A program made the position numbers and the translations under genes. From Phorcus lineatus (lineage: Eukaryota > Mollusca > Gastropoda > Trochida > Trochidae): a DNA stretch of 64,000 nucleotides. Every line of letters starts with the position of its first letter. Position 1 is the first letter of the stretch. Shown here in pieces: positions 36,801 through 50,108 of this stretch. The stretch is taken from contig OV121098.1 in the NCBI GenBank assembly GCA_921293015.1, positions 15,814,161-15,878,160 of the forward strand. The letters run 5' to 3'. The notes beneath the pieces were generated by a model. The model did not search any database, was not told the DNA's origin, and saw only the letters and a program-made list of their open reading frames with translations.

Positions 36801-37882
36801 TTACATAGAATAAGATAATTTAATCTACATCAAACACATTTCAAATGCATATCGCTGCAAGTTTTCCTTATCTACCGTACCCATACTTATATATCAGAAA
36901 TGCTATATCATTCAAGACTGCTTTTTCTTAAGAAAATGGTGGAGAATATTTCAGAATCCTCGATTTAATAATTCTTGTCAAAACTTAAGACATTGAAACG
37001 GAATAATTAGAAAAAAATATAAATATACCTGTGAAAAATTGAAGATGACAACGTTATATGAACATGAAAAGTATTATTATAAGTTTGCGAGACCATACAA
37101 GTTTATATAATCATAATAACAAATAACTGCATGAGGGGTGTGTGTCTCTCCCCTCTAAAGTACATCAGCACTAATTCAGAAAACTTTACTACATATCATT
37201 TCAAACAATATCAATGACTAAACACGACTGATTCATACCTAACAATTTTTCATGTTGAAGTACACAGTGGACTAAATAATAGATTTCATAATAAACACTT
37301 CATCATTAAAACTCTTCGTTATTATAAACGGTTCAATTAAGAAATTTGAACAAAAGTTAAATATAAGAAATTATGCTTAAGTCCTTATTTCTGTTGAAAT
37401 TGCATTTTATAAATGATAATTACTATTTAAAGTCGGCAACAGTACAAATGAAACACCATAGAATAAAATAAAAACAATGCATTAAATATCGTAATGCATA
37501 ATTTAAAAAATTCAAATGTGAATGACTCCATTCTTAAAGAGAATATATCATTCCATAATGATATCATGATTACTGCGTATTTTAAAAATCACTAAATACA
37601 TTTACCAATTAAGCTACACAGTGTCAACTAAATTGTAACATCTAATTTTGTTTGCATACAAGTGAAAATCCTTACAATATATAAGATCTTATAATACCAA
37701 AAGTCAATGAAAATAAAATTATTGCAGATAAAAAACAAATAATAATTTACTATATACGTCATAATAAAACAATCACTCATTCAATAAAGCTTTTATAAAC
37801 AACAATTAGACTAGATAAGTCGCATGGGCTTATCTGTCAACACGAGACTAATAGATATACACTCCTAGTTTAGTGAACTTAC
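33801..37882. other. Upstream ETS region, non-coding; GC-richer patch 35860-36620
   Basis: Mostly AT-rich. The 35860-36620 patch is GC-richer, with G-runs (GGGGGGAAGGGGGAGGGGG), a CAGGGAGATAACTCGCC box and a 92-codon minus-strand frame without a recognisable domain. It could be regulatory DNA of the ETS gene. No evidence beyond composition and position. Confidence 0.3.
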
Positions 37883-38010
37883 CACAATATAGACAGATCC
37901 GATGGGGCCGCGTCGACTTAGTCAAAACATGTGGCGAGCGTGTCAAAATAACAGTGAATACCATCTATAAACCTCTGCATTTATGTCGGGTGGGAGGGAT
38001 TTCTCGGCTG
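37883..38010 (-). promoter_or_regulatory. Candidate distal leader exon and promoter of the ETS gene
   Basis: On the minus strand, a GC-rich stretch with a TTTATAGA TATA-like word (37971-37964) is followed by CACATG..GTCGACGCGGCCCC and an excellent donor TTGTG|GTAAGT ending at 37883. In phase 0 it has a TGA and no later ATG, so it could only be an untranslated leader for the start at 31985. The exon's 5' end is a guess. Confidence 0.3.
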
Positions 38011-39922
38011 TCAGTCATTAGAATTCAAAACGAGGCTCTGACGTAATTCGTTTTTGGGAATCCCCAACCTGAAAACGTGGAGTTGGATCGTTGCAAGGGG
38101 GGATAATCGGTTAATGGTAGAATAATTCTGCGCGCCTTCACTTACGTGACCTCAATTTGATACGGGTGGAATTCTTAGTTCACTTATAAGAGTTGTTTCT
38201 GAATTTATTAACCTGTTTGTGTATAAATTAACAGTTTTTCATTTCTAAATTTTGAGTGCATATTTGGAGTGAAGTGCAGATATTTGACATGTTTATATGT
38301 CAAAGTAATTCATAAATGTCATACATGTTATATTTAAAACTATGTTATCTTGATAACGACATTAGAACTTATTACCTTTCTAGTTTATTTTTTTATTGAA
38401 CCATGAGATACGATATGAAATATTTTGAAAAACTTATCAACAGTTTTTATGTGAAAATGAATTTTGATATTGTTGTTGTTAAAAAGAATGTGTACAATTC
38501 TTTATAGACAAAATGAGAAACCTAAATGACGTCACAGATTCTAAAGTAGTAATTGTATAACAACAATTATGAACTAATATTGCTTTATTATTGATCATTA
38601 GATTTAGTTGTTAAGTATAAACAAGATGATATTTTTATTGTTCGATTTTGAGCCAATCTTATTTGCATTTTGATGCAGACCCTTAAAAGACGTATATCGC
38701 GTTGTATAAGAACAGTTGTGGTCAGTGGAATGAGGCAAGTATTATGGTGTCTGACAAACAAAAGTACATATGTATGAAACTTTAAATATAAATACAACAA
38801 TAAAGACAACCTTCGCTGGTCGAATTTGATTTAAATATATTTTATCAATACATCAAATGGATTGGGCACAAATTATCCAATCTAAAAAATCCCTCTCTAA
38901 TCCTTGGTTGTCATATATCTTCATAACTGTTTTCCTTGAAACCATTTTTTGAAAAATATGTTTTAAAAACATTACCCGTTCACTATCACAAACCACAGTT
39001 TCAGAATTAGCTTAAAAGAGACAATTCGAGTTTGTTGAGTCAAGTTTCCAAAATTTTATCAATGCTGTCATTTCATAGTGCCTTACTCATTGCTACTGAA
39101 AAGAATCATTTTACAACTCATCGGTTTTGGTCTGTGACAACAGGATAAAGATATAAAGATGCGATTATAATCGACAACTGAACAGTAACGCCTGTACATT
39201 ATTAAACGTAATTTGTGGAAAGTTCTTGGATTAGGTCGAAAGGACGATTCGAATTTGGTAGTGTTTGATATGTTAAATTACTAGTATCCATTTACCATTG
39301 GACGTGTTTCCCCTCATTTTATGTTTTCATTGAAAACAAGTAATTATTATATATTTGTCATTTTTGGATGGATATGTGAGATGTTTTGCATTTATATCAT
39401 TATAAATGACGTCATAAAGGTTTCTAACAAACCAAACGATTTCTCATAAAATTCTTGAGATGGCGATTTAACCAGGCGAAATATAACAATTAACTGGTTA
39501 TTTAGTTCGTAACACGTATAATATGACAGTTTATTAGAACTCCAAATAATATACAGTAATATACATGACTTTACTCATAAAGATATAAAAAACATGCATG
39601 AGTATCAATATCAAGTGATTAAGGCAAGTCTTCAAATTTGCGGCATAGTTCAAATTCATATTTCATGTATCATGTAAGTAATAATTCTGAAAATAAATAT
39701 ATCATTATTCGCATGTCTACATTTAAAACTTACGGCTACCCTTTAGAAAATGAAATTAAAATAGGTTTTGAAACTCCACTATTTTCATGTTTTATATTCA
39801 GTGTAATCGTATCATTTTTATATTGGTCTTGAACTTTCATGCATAGAAACTATCATTCTCAAAGTCACATGCTAAAAGAATTTAAGTACGTATCTCTTCT
39901 CCTCTCACTCAAACCTCAACCC
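38011..39922. other. No recognised feature
   Basis: AT-rich sequence, presumably upstream or intronic to the ETS gene. No repeat structure or coding signal. Confidence 0.45.
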
Positions 39923-39926
39923 TTAA

Positions 39927-40389
39927 AGAGCCACTCCGTGATTTTCATAACATATTATTTATCTTAGATGCGAACCCAAATGTCATACGTGGGGATTTAA
40001 AATCAAAATATCTTAACTTTTCAAGTCCAAAAGACATATATATGACAAATACTGGTTTTCCATGAAAATCTAAAAACAGCCTTATAAATGCACAGAGGTG
40101 TAGATATCACGTCCAATATACATGGATACTATTTATATAACCTAAAAACACTATCAACTCCTGACTGCCCTCCTGGCTGTTTTAGATATGTCTCCAAAAT
40201 TACGTTTGACTATTAGACGCGCGCCATTGTCCGGTTTTCGATCATAACCACCGTTCTACCTTCATATTATCACTGTAAAAAAACAAGCTTTAAAAAGTGT
40301 CTTTTTGGTAACAGTCGATACCTCGGGGTCAAATGACACCATTGAATAAGTTTGGCATATATGACTCCAACAACTCACGGAGTGGCTCT
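39927..40389 (+). mobile_element. TTAA-flanked MITE (family A), complete copy
   Basis: 463 bp with inverted ends AGAGCCACTCCGTGA and TCACGGAGTGGCTCT, immediately flanked by TTAA at 39923-39926 and 40390-40393. TTAA duplication is the hallmark of piggyBac-type transposition. No ORF. Related to 7071-7398 and 49637-50104. It lies inside the presumed first intron of the ETS gene if the 41.8-kb exon is used. Confidence 0.85.
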
Positions 40390-40393
40390 TTAA

Positions 40394-41746
40394 AAAAGTG
40401 CTGACAAATATCTACGCTAAAATGTTACGTATTTTTAAATACAAGAACTGTGTGTTAGTATCTATAAGAACACACAATGGATAGAGATAAATAAAATATG
40501 CTGATTCAGCAATGAGATAAGGGAACAACTCTCTATTGTCTGACGTTGTATCAAGCAGCAAACACAAAGATCCTTTTAATAAAGGTACGGTGACCTGTCT
40601 GTTTTGCATAGCAACCTTGACATGACACATGGGTTCATGCTTGCTTAATAGATCAAATTTTTAATACGAACGAGTGAGGTGTTTTGAAATTCAAAACAGC
40701 TATCAACAATATTCATTTCTAATGAGGCCAGTGGTATACTAGAAAAAATATTTTGTGAAAGTTTTAAAAGACACTATTTTTATCTTAGATATATCATGAT
40801 ACACCTTTAGTTGTACAATCTACGGAAGTGTATACTTGCAATTGTACACACATATTTTATATATATTATATATATATATATATATACACACTTTTACAGA
40901 TATATTTCAAGCATAGATAATTGTACAGTTATTATTCAAACATATATACCTGTACATATATACTTCAAACATAATTATGTACATTTACAGATATAATTCA
41001 AACATATATGCGTGTACAGTGATACTTCATACACTTTTACTGTACTTTTTCCACAAATTGTACAATTTATCGCATCTTTTGTACTTATTCGGGACCACTT
41101 TGTTGTAATATTATAAATCCAAATACTCAATAGCCATTTGATACAAGACTTAAAACACATAGAGGGTAGTCCCCATTAGCATCCAAACGTATTCTTTAAA
41201 CATCAAACGAACCGAAAATATTTTCAAACATTGCTTCATAAATATATATTTAAAATCAAATCACGTACCATAAGGTATGATGATAATTTGGGAAGCACAA
41301 AAATAAGAACAAATGATTTCCACAACTTACGTACATTAAAAAATTGCTTTTCTAAATCGCTATTTCAAAGGAAAATGATAATGAAAGTCATGAATCACTT
41401 TTGAAATGATGTCTACAAGATATCTCGACATAGTCCAAAATATTATATCAGATACTATCGTTGTTAAAATAAAAAAATATTTAAAATCACAAAAAACGAA
41501 ACGAAAAGAAAAAAAAAGAAAATGCTTCCTGATAATTACCTAATGATAACGACAATGACACTAAATGACTTGTTATCAACTATCTATGACGTACACAAAT
41601 CCATACAATGACAGTTAAAATGTATTTGATAGCAACTGAAGTGACAAAACCACTAAAGTGTTGACCGCGTTATAAAAAAACGTACCGGCTGCCCTGTTAA
41701 GCAGATAAGAATTTACCGTACGAGCTTACCATAAACTCATACGTAC
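40394..41746. other. No gene; short TA tract near 40856-40886
   Basis: AT-rich. A TATATA tract and several TACATATATAC-type words at 40850-41030 form a loose degenerate repeat (TTCAAACATATA...TGTACA). No coding signal. Confidence 0.5.
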
Positions 41747-41818
41747 CTGTGGGGTCATCGGGTGCAAATCGGCGGGGAACTACCCGTGACCCTGGTCTTT
41801 TCGCCTCGCACCCGATAC
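41747..41818 (-). CDS. Candidate alternative first coding exon of the ETS gene (MTPQ)
   Basis: A 72-nt GC-rich island on the minus strand, between TTTTTTTATCAG and donor CCACAG|GTACGT, ends ...CGATGACCCCACAG. The ATG is four codons before the donor (M-T-P-Q) and joins in phase 0 to the ETS exon at 32015 (I-T-S-S-N...), giving a 519-residue protein. The exon could equally be a transcription start without the acceptor, since the coding part is only the last 12 nt. Supported by donor quality, composition and phase. The 9.7-kb intron and the one-in-three chance of a matching phase keep this tentative. Confidence 0.4.
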
Positions 41819-44739
41819 CTGATAAAAAAAGGTTTGTAAAGGTGAACGGGTTGGTTTACTTTTACATACGTCGACATGAAACATGAAATCTAATGTTTAA
41901 ATCAATTCACAGTTTATAAAAACAATCGTATGATACAAAAATATATAACTGTCATAGACTTTCAAATGTGTTTGAAACATCCACCCAGCATAAATGCTCT
42001 AGATCTTATCATATCTTTAAAAATACATATTTGTTTGTCTGGTGTAAACTAGAAGAATGTATATGAAGTACAATCAATAACCTTTTTATGAATACGGATA
42101 TGGAAAGGTATCTAAAAATGTAATTTCGTCAATAGTATCAACCATAATATGTTTAATTTTGACAAATTTGATTATTCATGTCGTGTCTAAAGTAACATAG
42201 GCTTGTTGTCCATGAATGGAATGGTCTTATGTTTTACGCGGGAGTTTTAAAGAGGCTTATCTATCGTCTACGGCCCGCCTTGTTGCTTTGAAGGTAAATG
42301 ACATGAAAAAAGGCGCTGTAAAATGACGAATTTAACAATATTATTAAAATTAACTATATGTATGGATAGCATTTACACAGATAAACAAATTATTTACGAA
42401 TAGACTTATCAACAATGCCTTGTAATGCCGAAGCAAGGCTTTTCACGCCCGTAGCGCCAAGGAATGGCTTCACTTCTCATTCTTGTTTATTTAACTGAGA
42501 GTGTGCTCATATTTATCTAGTTGTAAAATCTAAACCAACCAAAATATTACCCTAAGTACCATGTTTCAACTGGGTTTTGGTACATGTACTGTAAACATAC
42601 TTGTATAAAGGGGGTTTTCCCCTTGAAAAGAAACCCCGATAGAAATCTGAGAAGTAAGACATACCAAAATAACGTGCATATAATTCATATTTACAAGTAC
42701 TCTTCAGGCTTCTGTGTAGAAACTGTAGAAAGTGATGACACCGTTATCCCAAGACGATGTAATAAAAAATATATTATCTGTCATCCTTGTTGAATAAAAA
42801 ATTTAAAAATCAAGATTCATATTCTAACTGTTTTATAAATAGACTTAACAATAATCATAAATTCATATCATACCTATCATATCAACTTCATGAGCGCTTA
42901 TGTTTTCAAACTAAAACATTCATATGGTACAACAATTCATATATTAAATTTTTTAAAAAACATACTTTTGTTGACGTAGATTGGCGGCGGTTTGAAATTT
43001 TATATAAAACCTGCATTGACGACTTTTTATTTGTAAGAGGAAGTATTTTCAATAGGCGATAAGCCTTCAGAGCCTAACAATCAAGGTGAAGGAGAAAGTT
43101 TTATCAAAACACCGGGACCCATATCTTGTCATTTTGTGATCTTATGTTTTATTCTAGTGACGATTTACACCATTTATACAATATCTAAACAATATACAGA
43201 AAAGAGTTCATCGTTATTCAAATGTTTCAAATTAATACAATCTTATATGCGTATGTATCACCTATAGACTGTTAAGTTCATGTTTCCCATCTTACTGCTT
43301 TTTGACACTACGATATTGCTGACACGTTCTGAAAAAATGATGATAAAAAAAAAATAGAATCTGCCACTTCAGTAAATTGTACTGATACAAATTCGATATC
43401 AAAACAGACAATGAATGGTTTGCAAAGTCTATAAACTATGCGCAAAAGAAAAGAAGAGACTCGATATTTATATTTTATCAATATGTTACAATGTTAAAGA
43501 AACCCTATTCACACATTTATTGTTGGAAATATTAAAAGAACATTCCAAAATGATTAACATAGTAATCGGAAGCATAACAATGTGAAAATCAACTAAAGGT
43601 TTCTTCAAATGCTATTGAATTCATTTTCACGGTAGTCATAACTTCAATTAAGTTAGTCAATCTAAAACCTCGGGGGTGGGGAGGAGTTGAATAAGTTAAT
43701 CTTTCATAAACGTGCTGCTGGCCGTTTGATTTAATATGGTCTCTAATAAGTAGGTTTTCAAATATGTGCGTAAAACTATATGTATTCATAGTGACAGAAC
43801 ATGCGTCCATTCGGAGCGTTGTTAGATCTTGTAGAGAGGAAGCGATACAACTAGTTCGCAGAGGCATTAAATTGCCCCTTTTATTCCTAAGAACAGTGCT
43901 AACCTTGAAACGTTTCGGCAAGACAAATGACACTTAACTAGGTCACGAGGCTGAGTCAGATCCATAAATAGGAACTACTTCACTGCGGCTGCGCGAACCC
44001 TGTTCAACTGACAGATTTATGTGTTATGTACACCGATTACCTCGTCAACATGAAATAAACATGATAAATTATCAAGGCCTATCTCTTTTGATGTCTTCAT
44101 CAAAGAATTCTGACGAACGTTTTAAAGTTAGTTTTTCTCTCATAACTACCTGTTTATGCAACAGTAATGTAGACGATAACGTTTATGTTTAAGAGAAGTG
44201 TTATATGATGCGAAATTTGAATTGCAAATGAGAAAAAATGCCAGTGAATAATACTTAATGGATTTCAGGGTTGCATTATATGCACTTTTTCGTTTCTCAA
44301 TTGAGGAAGCGGTTTCATCTAAAGACATTACATATAGTCTTTCAAGTTCTCCTACCCTTAAAATTGTTAACGTTTGGAAAAATCTTAAAACAAAAAATGT
44401 ATTTGGAAATTGATATTTTCAAAAGAGCTTTATTTCTTATCCAATTGTGATTATTTCTTTTTTTAATAAATGTTTTGTATATACCTACGTTGTAGTGCTA
44501 AATGATATGTTTCTTATTAAATCAAACGTAAAGAAGAAATTTCGCCAATTCAAAATCAGAGTGCTATTATTTGTAGGATATATGGAGCTTCATTCATCGT
44601 CCCTTTGAAAACATTCTATTTCAAGATGAGTCCGTCTTTATATTGTGTCAAAGCAAAAAGTCCATTGCCTACCATGCTCTGTTAAAACAAACGCTTTTTC
44701 GTGACACGTATAAATAATCATGATGACTATAGCAATCAT
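41819..44739. other. No recognised gene
   Basis: AT-rich. Consecutive frames at 42584-42793 and 42787-43062 (69 and 91 codons) and a minus-strand frame at 43589-43933 (114 codons) have no motif I recognise and no clear splice sites. They may be chance or old transposon pieces. Confidence 0.4.
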
Positions 44740-44859
44740 TTTCTTGATATAATAACGTTATTCAATACTTAAAGGCCAAAGGCCTATAGTACAAATATGG
44801 TACAGATGTAAAATAACCTGTTGCCTTTATGTATTGAATAAAGTTATTATATCAAGAAA
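44740..44859. mobile_element. 120-bp MITE with 29-bp TIRs and CAATCAT duplication
   Basis: TTTCTTGATATAATAACGTT and onward at the left is mirrored at the right by ...AAGTTATTATATCAAGAAA with one mismatch. CAATCAT stands directly on both sides (44733-44739 and 44860-44866). The middle holds AAAGGCCAAAGGCCTATAG. It is too small to code. Confidence 0.75.
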
Positions 44860-46044
44860 CAATCATTTAAATATTCATTTGGATTTTTTAAAATGCCGAA
44901 AATGTTCTTAGCTTTAGCCATTTGAAAAGAGTTGACAGTGAATTTGATTACGTCCTAACGTAATGACGTCATCACTTTTAGATCAAAGGGCAGATAACTA
45001 TATTCATGGTGTACATGTATAACTAACTGAGAAGGAAAGACATGACTCTTTGTGCGAAAACCTAAAAAAAATTAATTGTTTACAAACGATATTATTGACA
45101 TGTTTTCAGTACGTAATGCTTCTCAAATACACCCCCTCGATTACCATGGGTACAAAAACATAACTCAAAATACGATTACGGGTATAAACAATTACACATG
45201 GCATAAATACATGTAAACTGATATTGATATTATATATACTGTAGATACTAAAGATACTCTATATGACTGTTTTGTAGACCTGTGTATCGTGCCCTTAGTG
45301 GCGAGATGATATACTCCGATTCCAGTTTTATTAGGCGAGAGAATATATCATGGAAGTATTGTCAAGAAACCTGCGAGACCATTATCATCACGGTACCATG
45401 TTTGCGATAATAATAGGTATCCCGATTCTCCACAGTAAAAAAAAAGAACAGAGAGGACATTAAAAGGGGAGATAACTATATTCATGGTGTACATTTCTTA
45501 ACTACCAAACTGTTATAAACATTACATGAAAGGACATCAAAAAATCAGAGAGACTGTTAAATTGCTTATAAAATATATGAAATATCAAATATTTTATGTT
45601 TGTCTAATCACTGTAATCTCTGAAATTGAGTAAAACTTTTCCAGCTATATAGTTCTTTATTTGAAACAAATTATGTTAATGATATCGGGATGTATTGTTT
45701 CTTATGGCGATACATCGAAGTATCATGGCCTCTCACGATATAAATATCCGGATATATTGTCTAAATTAGTTTGGTATCGATGCCCTCGTAGTAGACGATG
45801 CAAATATCGATATAATCTTTGAATGTTATGTTATGAATCTAAGAGATTCTTGATTCATGATTCATGCTGCTGGGAACAATCGTGACTGCCTTGTCATACG
45901 ACCATATGGTAAGTCAAATTAATGTATATTATATAATTTTTGGTTTTCCTACACATACTTTTCCTCGTCGTAACTTTAACACCATCTAAAAGAAAATATC
46001 ATGACGTCATTCCCAGGTGCGGACACTCACATCAAAGAAACTTT
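44860..46044. other. No gene; duplicated GAGATAACT segment
   Basis: AGATAACTATATTCATGGTG followed by TACAT occurs at about 44992 and again at about 45471. The 45640-45830 part has hAT-like ATATCGATAC words. Nothing else is recognised. Confidence 0.45.
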
Positions 46045-46255
46045 TGCCTTAAAGGGGCATCAGCACGGTTTTTTAAAATTTCATTTCTTCACGTTTTAAC
46101 CAATATATATGTTTATGAAATATACATTACTCTCCGAGGGTCAAAACATCTCATTTTGATTAATTTTTTTTTTCTTTACAATCGATTACATTTATTTTTG
46201 TTACATGAGATCACTTTGTTTCACTCAAAACATACTGCTGCCCCTATAAATATCG
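46045..46255 (+). repeat. Dispersed repeat C, diverged copy
   Basis: Shares GGTCAAAACATCTCA, TTACATGAGATCACT and CTCAAAACAT context with 6655-6930. The ends CTTAAAGGGGCATCAGC and GCTGCCCCTATAAAT are weakly inverted. Confidence 0.45.
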
Positions 46256-46615
46256 TTTAAGCACGATTAATAAGATGTATAGTTTTAGTGTCATTGTTAA
46301 GAATACAACAAACTGCAATTTGCAAATTACTATAGCTGTCATTCATACTTTGAAAAACATAGTCATTCTTTACACATTTATTAAATGAATATAGCCATTT
46401 GAATGAAAATAAAGGCCAATTTGGTCGTCATGTCATTTATTTGATTGTCTGATACATCATTTTACATATTTCAAAATTATAATTAAATTTAACAAAGTTG
46501 ACTTTGAGTACATTTGAATACAGGTAATATTATAAACAAAGAGCTATAAATTACATCTGATAATCGATATTCCTTAATCTAATGTTAGTGCTAGTGCTAT
46601 CTTAAGTAAACGTGT

Positions 46616-46618
<3 letters not shown>

Positions 46619-46701
<83 letters not shown>
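46619..46701. repeat. (TA)n microsatellite
   Basis: About 80 bp of nearly pure TA. Confidence 0.97.
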
Positions 46702-48594
46702 GAAAATTCACAAACACTACCCTCAGGTATATATAGATGAAATAATAATATTATAGAATTAGGTACATAATCACAAGCTGGTTAGCGAAAGTGAATGTGT
46801 TTATACCTAATTCTACAATAACATTAGCTCCAAACAAACGCCAACAAACGTCAATGTTGACAATGTGATTTCAGCAGTAATCTTAGGAAATCTTCACAGT
46901 TAAACATGGTATTACAAGGATTAATTCAGTTCAAAATCGATGTGAATCCGGTTGTGAATGAAAGGAGATTACGTAGTTATATCGAAGACCGTATTGTGAC
47001 GTCTCATTTACAAATAGTCGGAGGTTGTTAATCAATAAAGTTTTATCTATACTTACAGTAGAGCTGTTATCCGATTTGATGGACATGTAAAACTTAGGAG
47101 GCTCAAGAACATTCAACTGGTGAAAGGAGGAATAAAAACCTTTTCACGTTGACTGTATGTTAAAAAGACTTTTTAATATGTATTTTTCTTTAATATGTAT
47201 CAGTCTTCAAGATTCTTAAAGATCTCTTTGAAATAAAACCCTGAACGTTATCAAACTACAAACAAAAAAAAGCTTTGAAATGTTATAGTGAAAAGCATAA
47301 AATAAACTTGGATTAATAAACAAGTCCTTGATTTCCAAAATCCATTTGTTTGATGCCTCGCAGAACCAGGAAATTATATTCGCTTTGTCAATCAAATGAT
47401 TTTCTCAGTTTTATCTATTTCTATATACCTATTGCAAATTTTGTGTAGAAAAAATGTCATATGTTATATACTTCTTTCAGAAAGTATTCCAATACCAATG
47501 TTTCCTTCCCTTCGGCAAACCATCGACTAATTTTAAATCTACTGAAAAATGTTTTGGTTTTCATACCTCTTGACATAGTTTCACCTGAAACAAAAACTTC
47601 GATGTGAACTAGATCCTTGCCAATCGAACATCAGTAATTCTTAACACGTTGAAAGTAGGTGTTGCAATATTTCTTTCCAGCTGTATATTCAGTATATGAA
47701 AAAATCCTATGATTTCATAAAACATTACAAGTTTGGCGAGTGTCATTAAGTTCGGTCAATAATCATGAAGTCCGTGATACGAAGTTCACCACATACCGCA
47801 AAGATCATAACAACACCCAAATAGTGCTTGATAACAGTAACCTTTCGAGACATCTATAATATCGTGTTAAATAAAGTAAACCAACACCTTTATTATCTCA
47901 AAGATAATGTACAGTTGTCTGTCATTAGGAGATACTGTTGTATTAATAGCCGTAAATGACGTTACTGAATGATTTCATTGACGTCAATATTTGACGATGA
48001 GTTGAAAGATTACAACAGGCATGTTCCTGAAAGGTAAAAAACGGGTTGAGTCTAGGTGCATCAAAGTGAATGTTTTAAAATAGTTGAGGATTAGTTTTAT
48101 AAATGTTAGAACATGCTATTGGTATAATTCAAATCCGCACAAAATCATGCTCAATCTATTCCGTTCGTGAGTAATTATTATAATTGTGTGAACAGGATAA
48201 ATGTTTGGATAATAACTTTATCGTTATACAACGACGTTTTGAAGGATGTGCTTACTCCTTTATCAGTTTGGATAAAATATACAAAGAAAAGAGTTTTCAC
48301 ATATTCCGAAGCGTCTTGATTCCCCCAATGAAAGTTGTTATCCAGAAAACAGTTTGGTTCTGATGAATTTTACTTTAAGACACTGCAGTAAGTGATCTTG
48401 GGAAAATGAGTAAAAGTGAGCAAAGCTCATATACGCCGCCTGTAGTTTGATCGCCTTAATGCAATATGAGTTATTTGAAAAACTCGTGTTATCAACCATA
48501 TCAAAAAAAGAAGATGATGTAACATTTATTGACAGTTAAAGGAAAACACATAGATGACAGATATCAACAAACTTGTATTTTTCTGTTTTGGTCA
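46702..48594. other. No recognised feature
   Basis: AT-rich non-coding sequence. ATTAGGTAC.TAATCACAAGC and TACCTAATTCTACAATAA at 46755-46830 form a weak inverted pair. Confidence 0.45.
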
Positions 48595-49030
48595 TTATTT
48601 CAGAGAATATGTGCACCTAAAGGGTTGTAACCACTGAAAGACACAACTACACCCTATCGGTAACATTCGTATCAAATTGAAGTTTCCAAGTCATATAGTT
48701 TTCGATTGATGCTCTGAAAAAGAAACGAAGTCGAAAACTTTGGCCGTTTTTGGTCAAAATTTAAAACACCATTAGCGCTCTGGATTTTTATCCCCAAAGG
48801 CACATCAACAACCTATTGGTTACATTCATGCTGAATTGGTGTTTCCCAGGTCATTTAGTTTTCGAGAAATTATCCGGAAAAGAAAAAATTTCGAGAAATG
48901 TTACCATTTTTGGTCAAAATTTCACAACAAATTGGAATCTTGAAGTTTTAACCCTTAAAAGTCACATCAGCACCCTATTAGTAACATTCTTACAAAATGC
49001 GAAGCTTCAAGTCATATAGTTTTCATGTAA
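48595..49030 (+). repeat. About 160-bp direct repeat, nearly three copies
   Basis: Each unit reads roughly CACATCAACACCCTAT, GGTAACATTC, TTGAAGTTTCCAAGTCATAT, AGTTTTCGAGAAAT and TTTTTGGTCAAAATTT. CTAT.GGTAAC starts fall at 48654, 48813 and 48975, giving periods of 159 and 162 bp. Confidence 0.8.
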
Positions 49031-49632
49031 TGCTAATGAAACGATTTCGGACGCACTGACCGAAGAACGGAGCGGTTAAAAAACCCTTTTAAGAATTTAA
49101 AAAATCGTGTTTCTGTCGTAGATGGAAATTAGGGACAGTAATTTGTAAGTATATCAACCTCCATGTAATAGAAACATAAGAACACCTGATGTGAGACAAT
49201 TATGTGGCACCTTTTCAATTTTATCAAAAGTTAAGATAGACAATCGCTCTCAAAAACCAGAACCTAAGATTATGACCCGACATCCAAACAAAGCCCTTTT
49301 ATAAATTGACGTCATAACACGACCTTAAAAGGTAAACTATATCACACTCAACAAGACCGCACTTGTTTTGACATGTTTTACTATAAACAGGTGTACATTT
49401 CAATAATGCATGTACTGATCGTGGTAAATCGGCTTTTGATTAAGACATCGTTGTGTTGACATCCTGAAATGGACACGAAACCAGGATCTCTCTCTTCGGT
49501 TAAATATGTAGGTTAAGTACTTCAACAGAGAATATGCTAGTATTTCTTAGTTCCGGCAAGTACTACTTCCCCGTTGACTTTTAAACTTCTGGAGAGCGAC
49601 ATCCTTAAGTAATTTTAATATAAAAACCTCAT
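49031..49632. other. No recognised feature
   Basis: AT-rich sequence without gene or clear repeat. Confidence 0.45.
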
Positions 49633-49636
49633 TTAA

Positions 49637-50104
49637 AGAGCCACTCCGTGATTTTCATCACATATTAATTACCTTTGATACGAACCTAACTGTCATATGT
49701 GGTAATATAAAATCAAAGCATCATAACTTTTCATGTCCAAAAGACATATATAAGACAAATACTGGTTTTCCATGAAAATCTAAAAACAGCCTAATAAAAG
49801 CACAGAGGTGTAGATATCACGTCCAATATACATGGATACTTTTTATATAACCTAAAAATACTATCAACTCCTAATTGCCCTCCTGGCTGTTTTAGATAAG
49901 TCTCCAAAATTACGTTTGACTATTTGACGCGCGCCACTGTCCAGTTTTCGATCATAATTGCGATGTTCTACCTTCATATTGTCACTGTACAAAACAAATA
50001 AACTTTAAAATGTGTCTTTTTGGTAACAGTCGATACTTCGTGATCAAATGACGCCATTGATTAAGTTTGGCTTATATGACTCCAACAACTCACGGAGTGG
50101 CTCT
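49637..50104 (+). mobile_element. TTAA-flanked MITE (family A), complete copy 2
   Basis: 468 bp with the same AGAGCCACTCCGTGA inverted ends, flanked by TTAA at 49633-49636 and 50105-50108. It is closely similar to 39927-40389 along its length and in the same orientation, so the two are recent relatives. Confidence 0.87.
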
Positions 50105-50108
50105 TTAA

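Noticed and set aside
43589..43933. 114-codon minus-strand frame
   Set aside because: No motif recognised and no flanking exon; not supportable as a gene.
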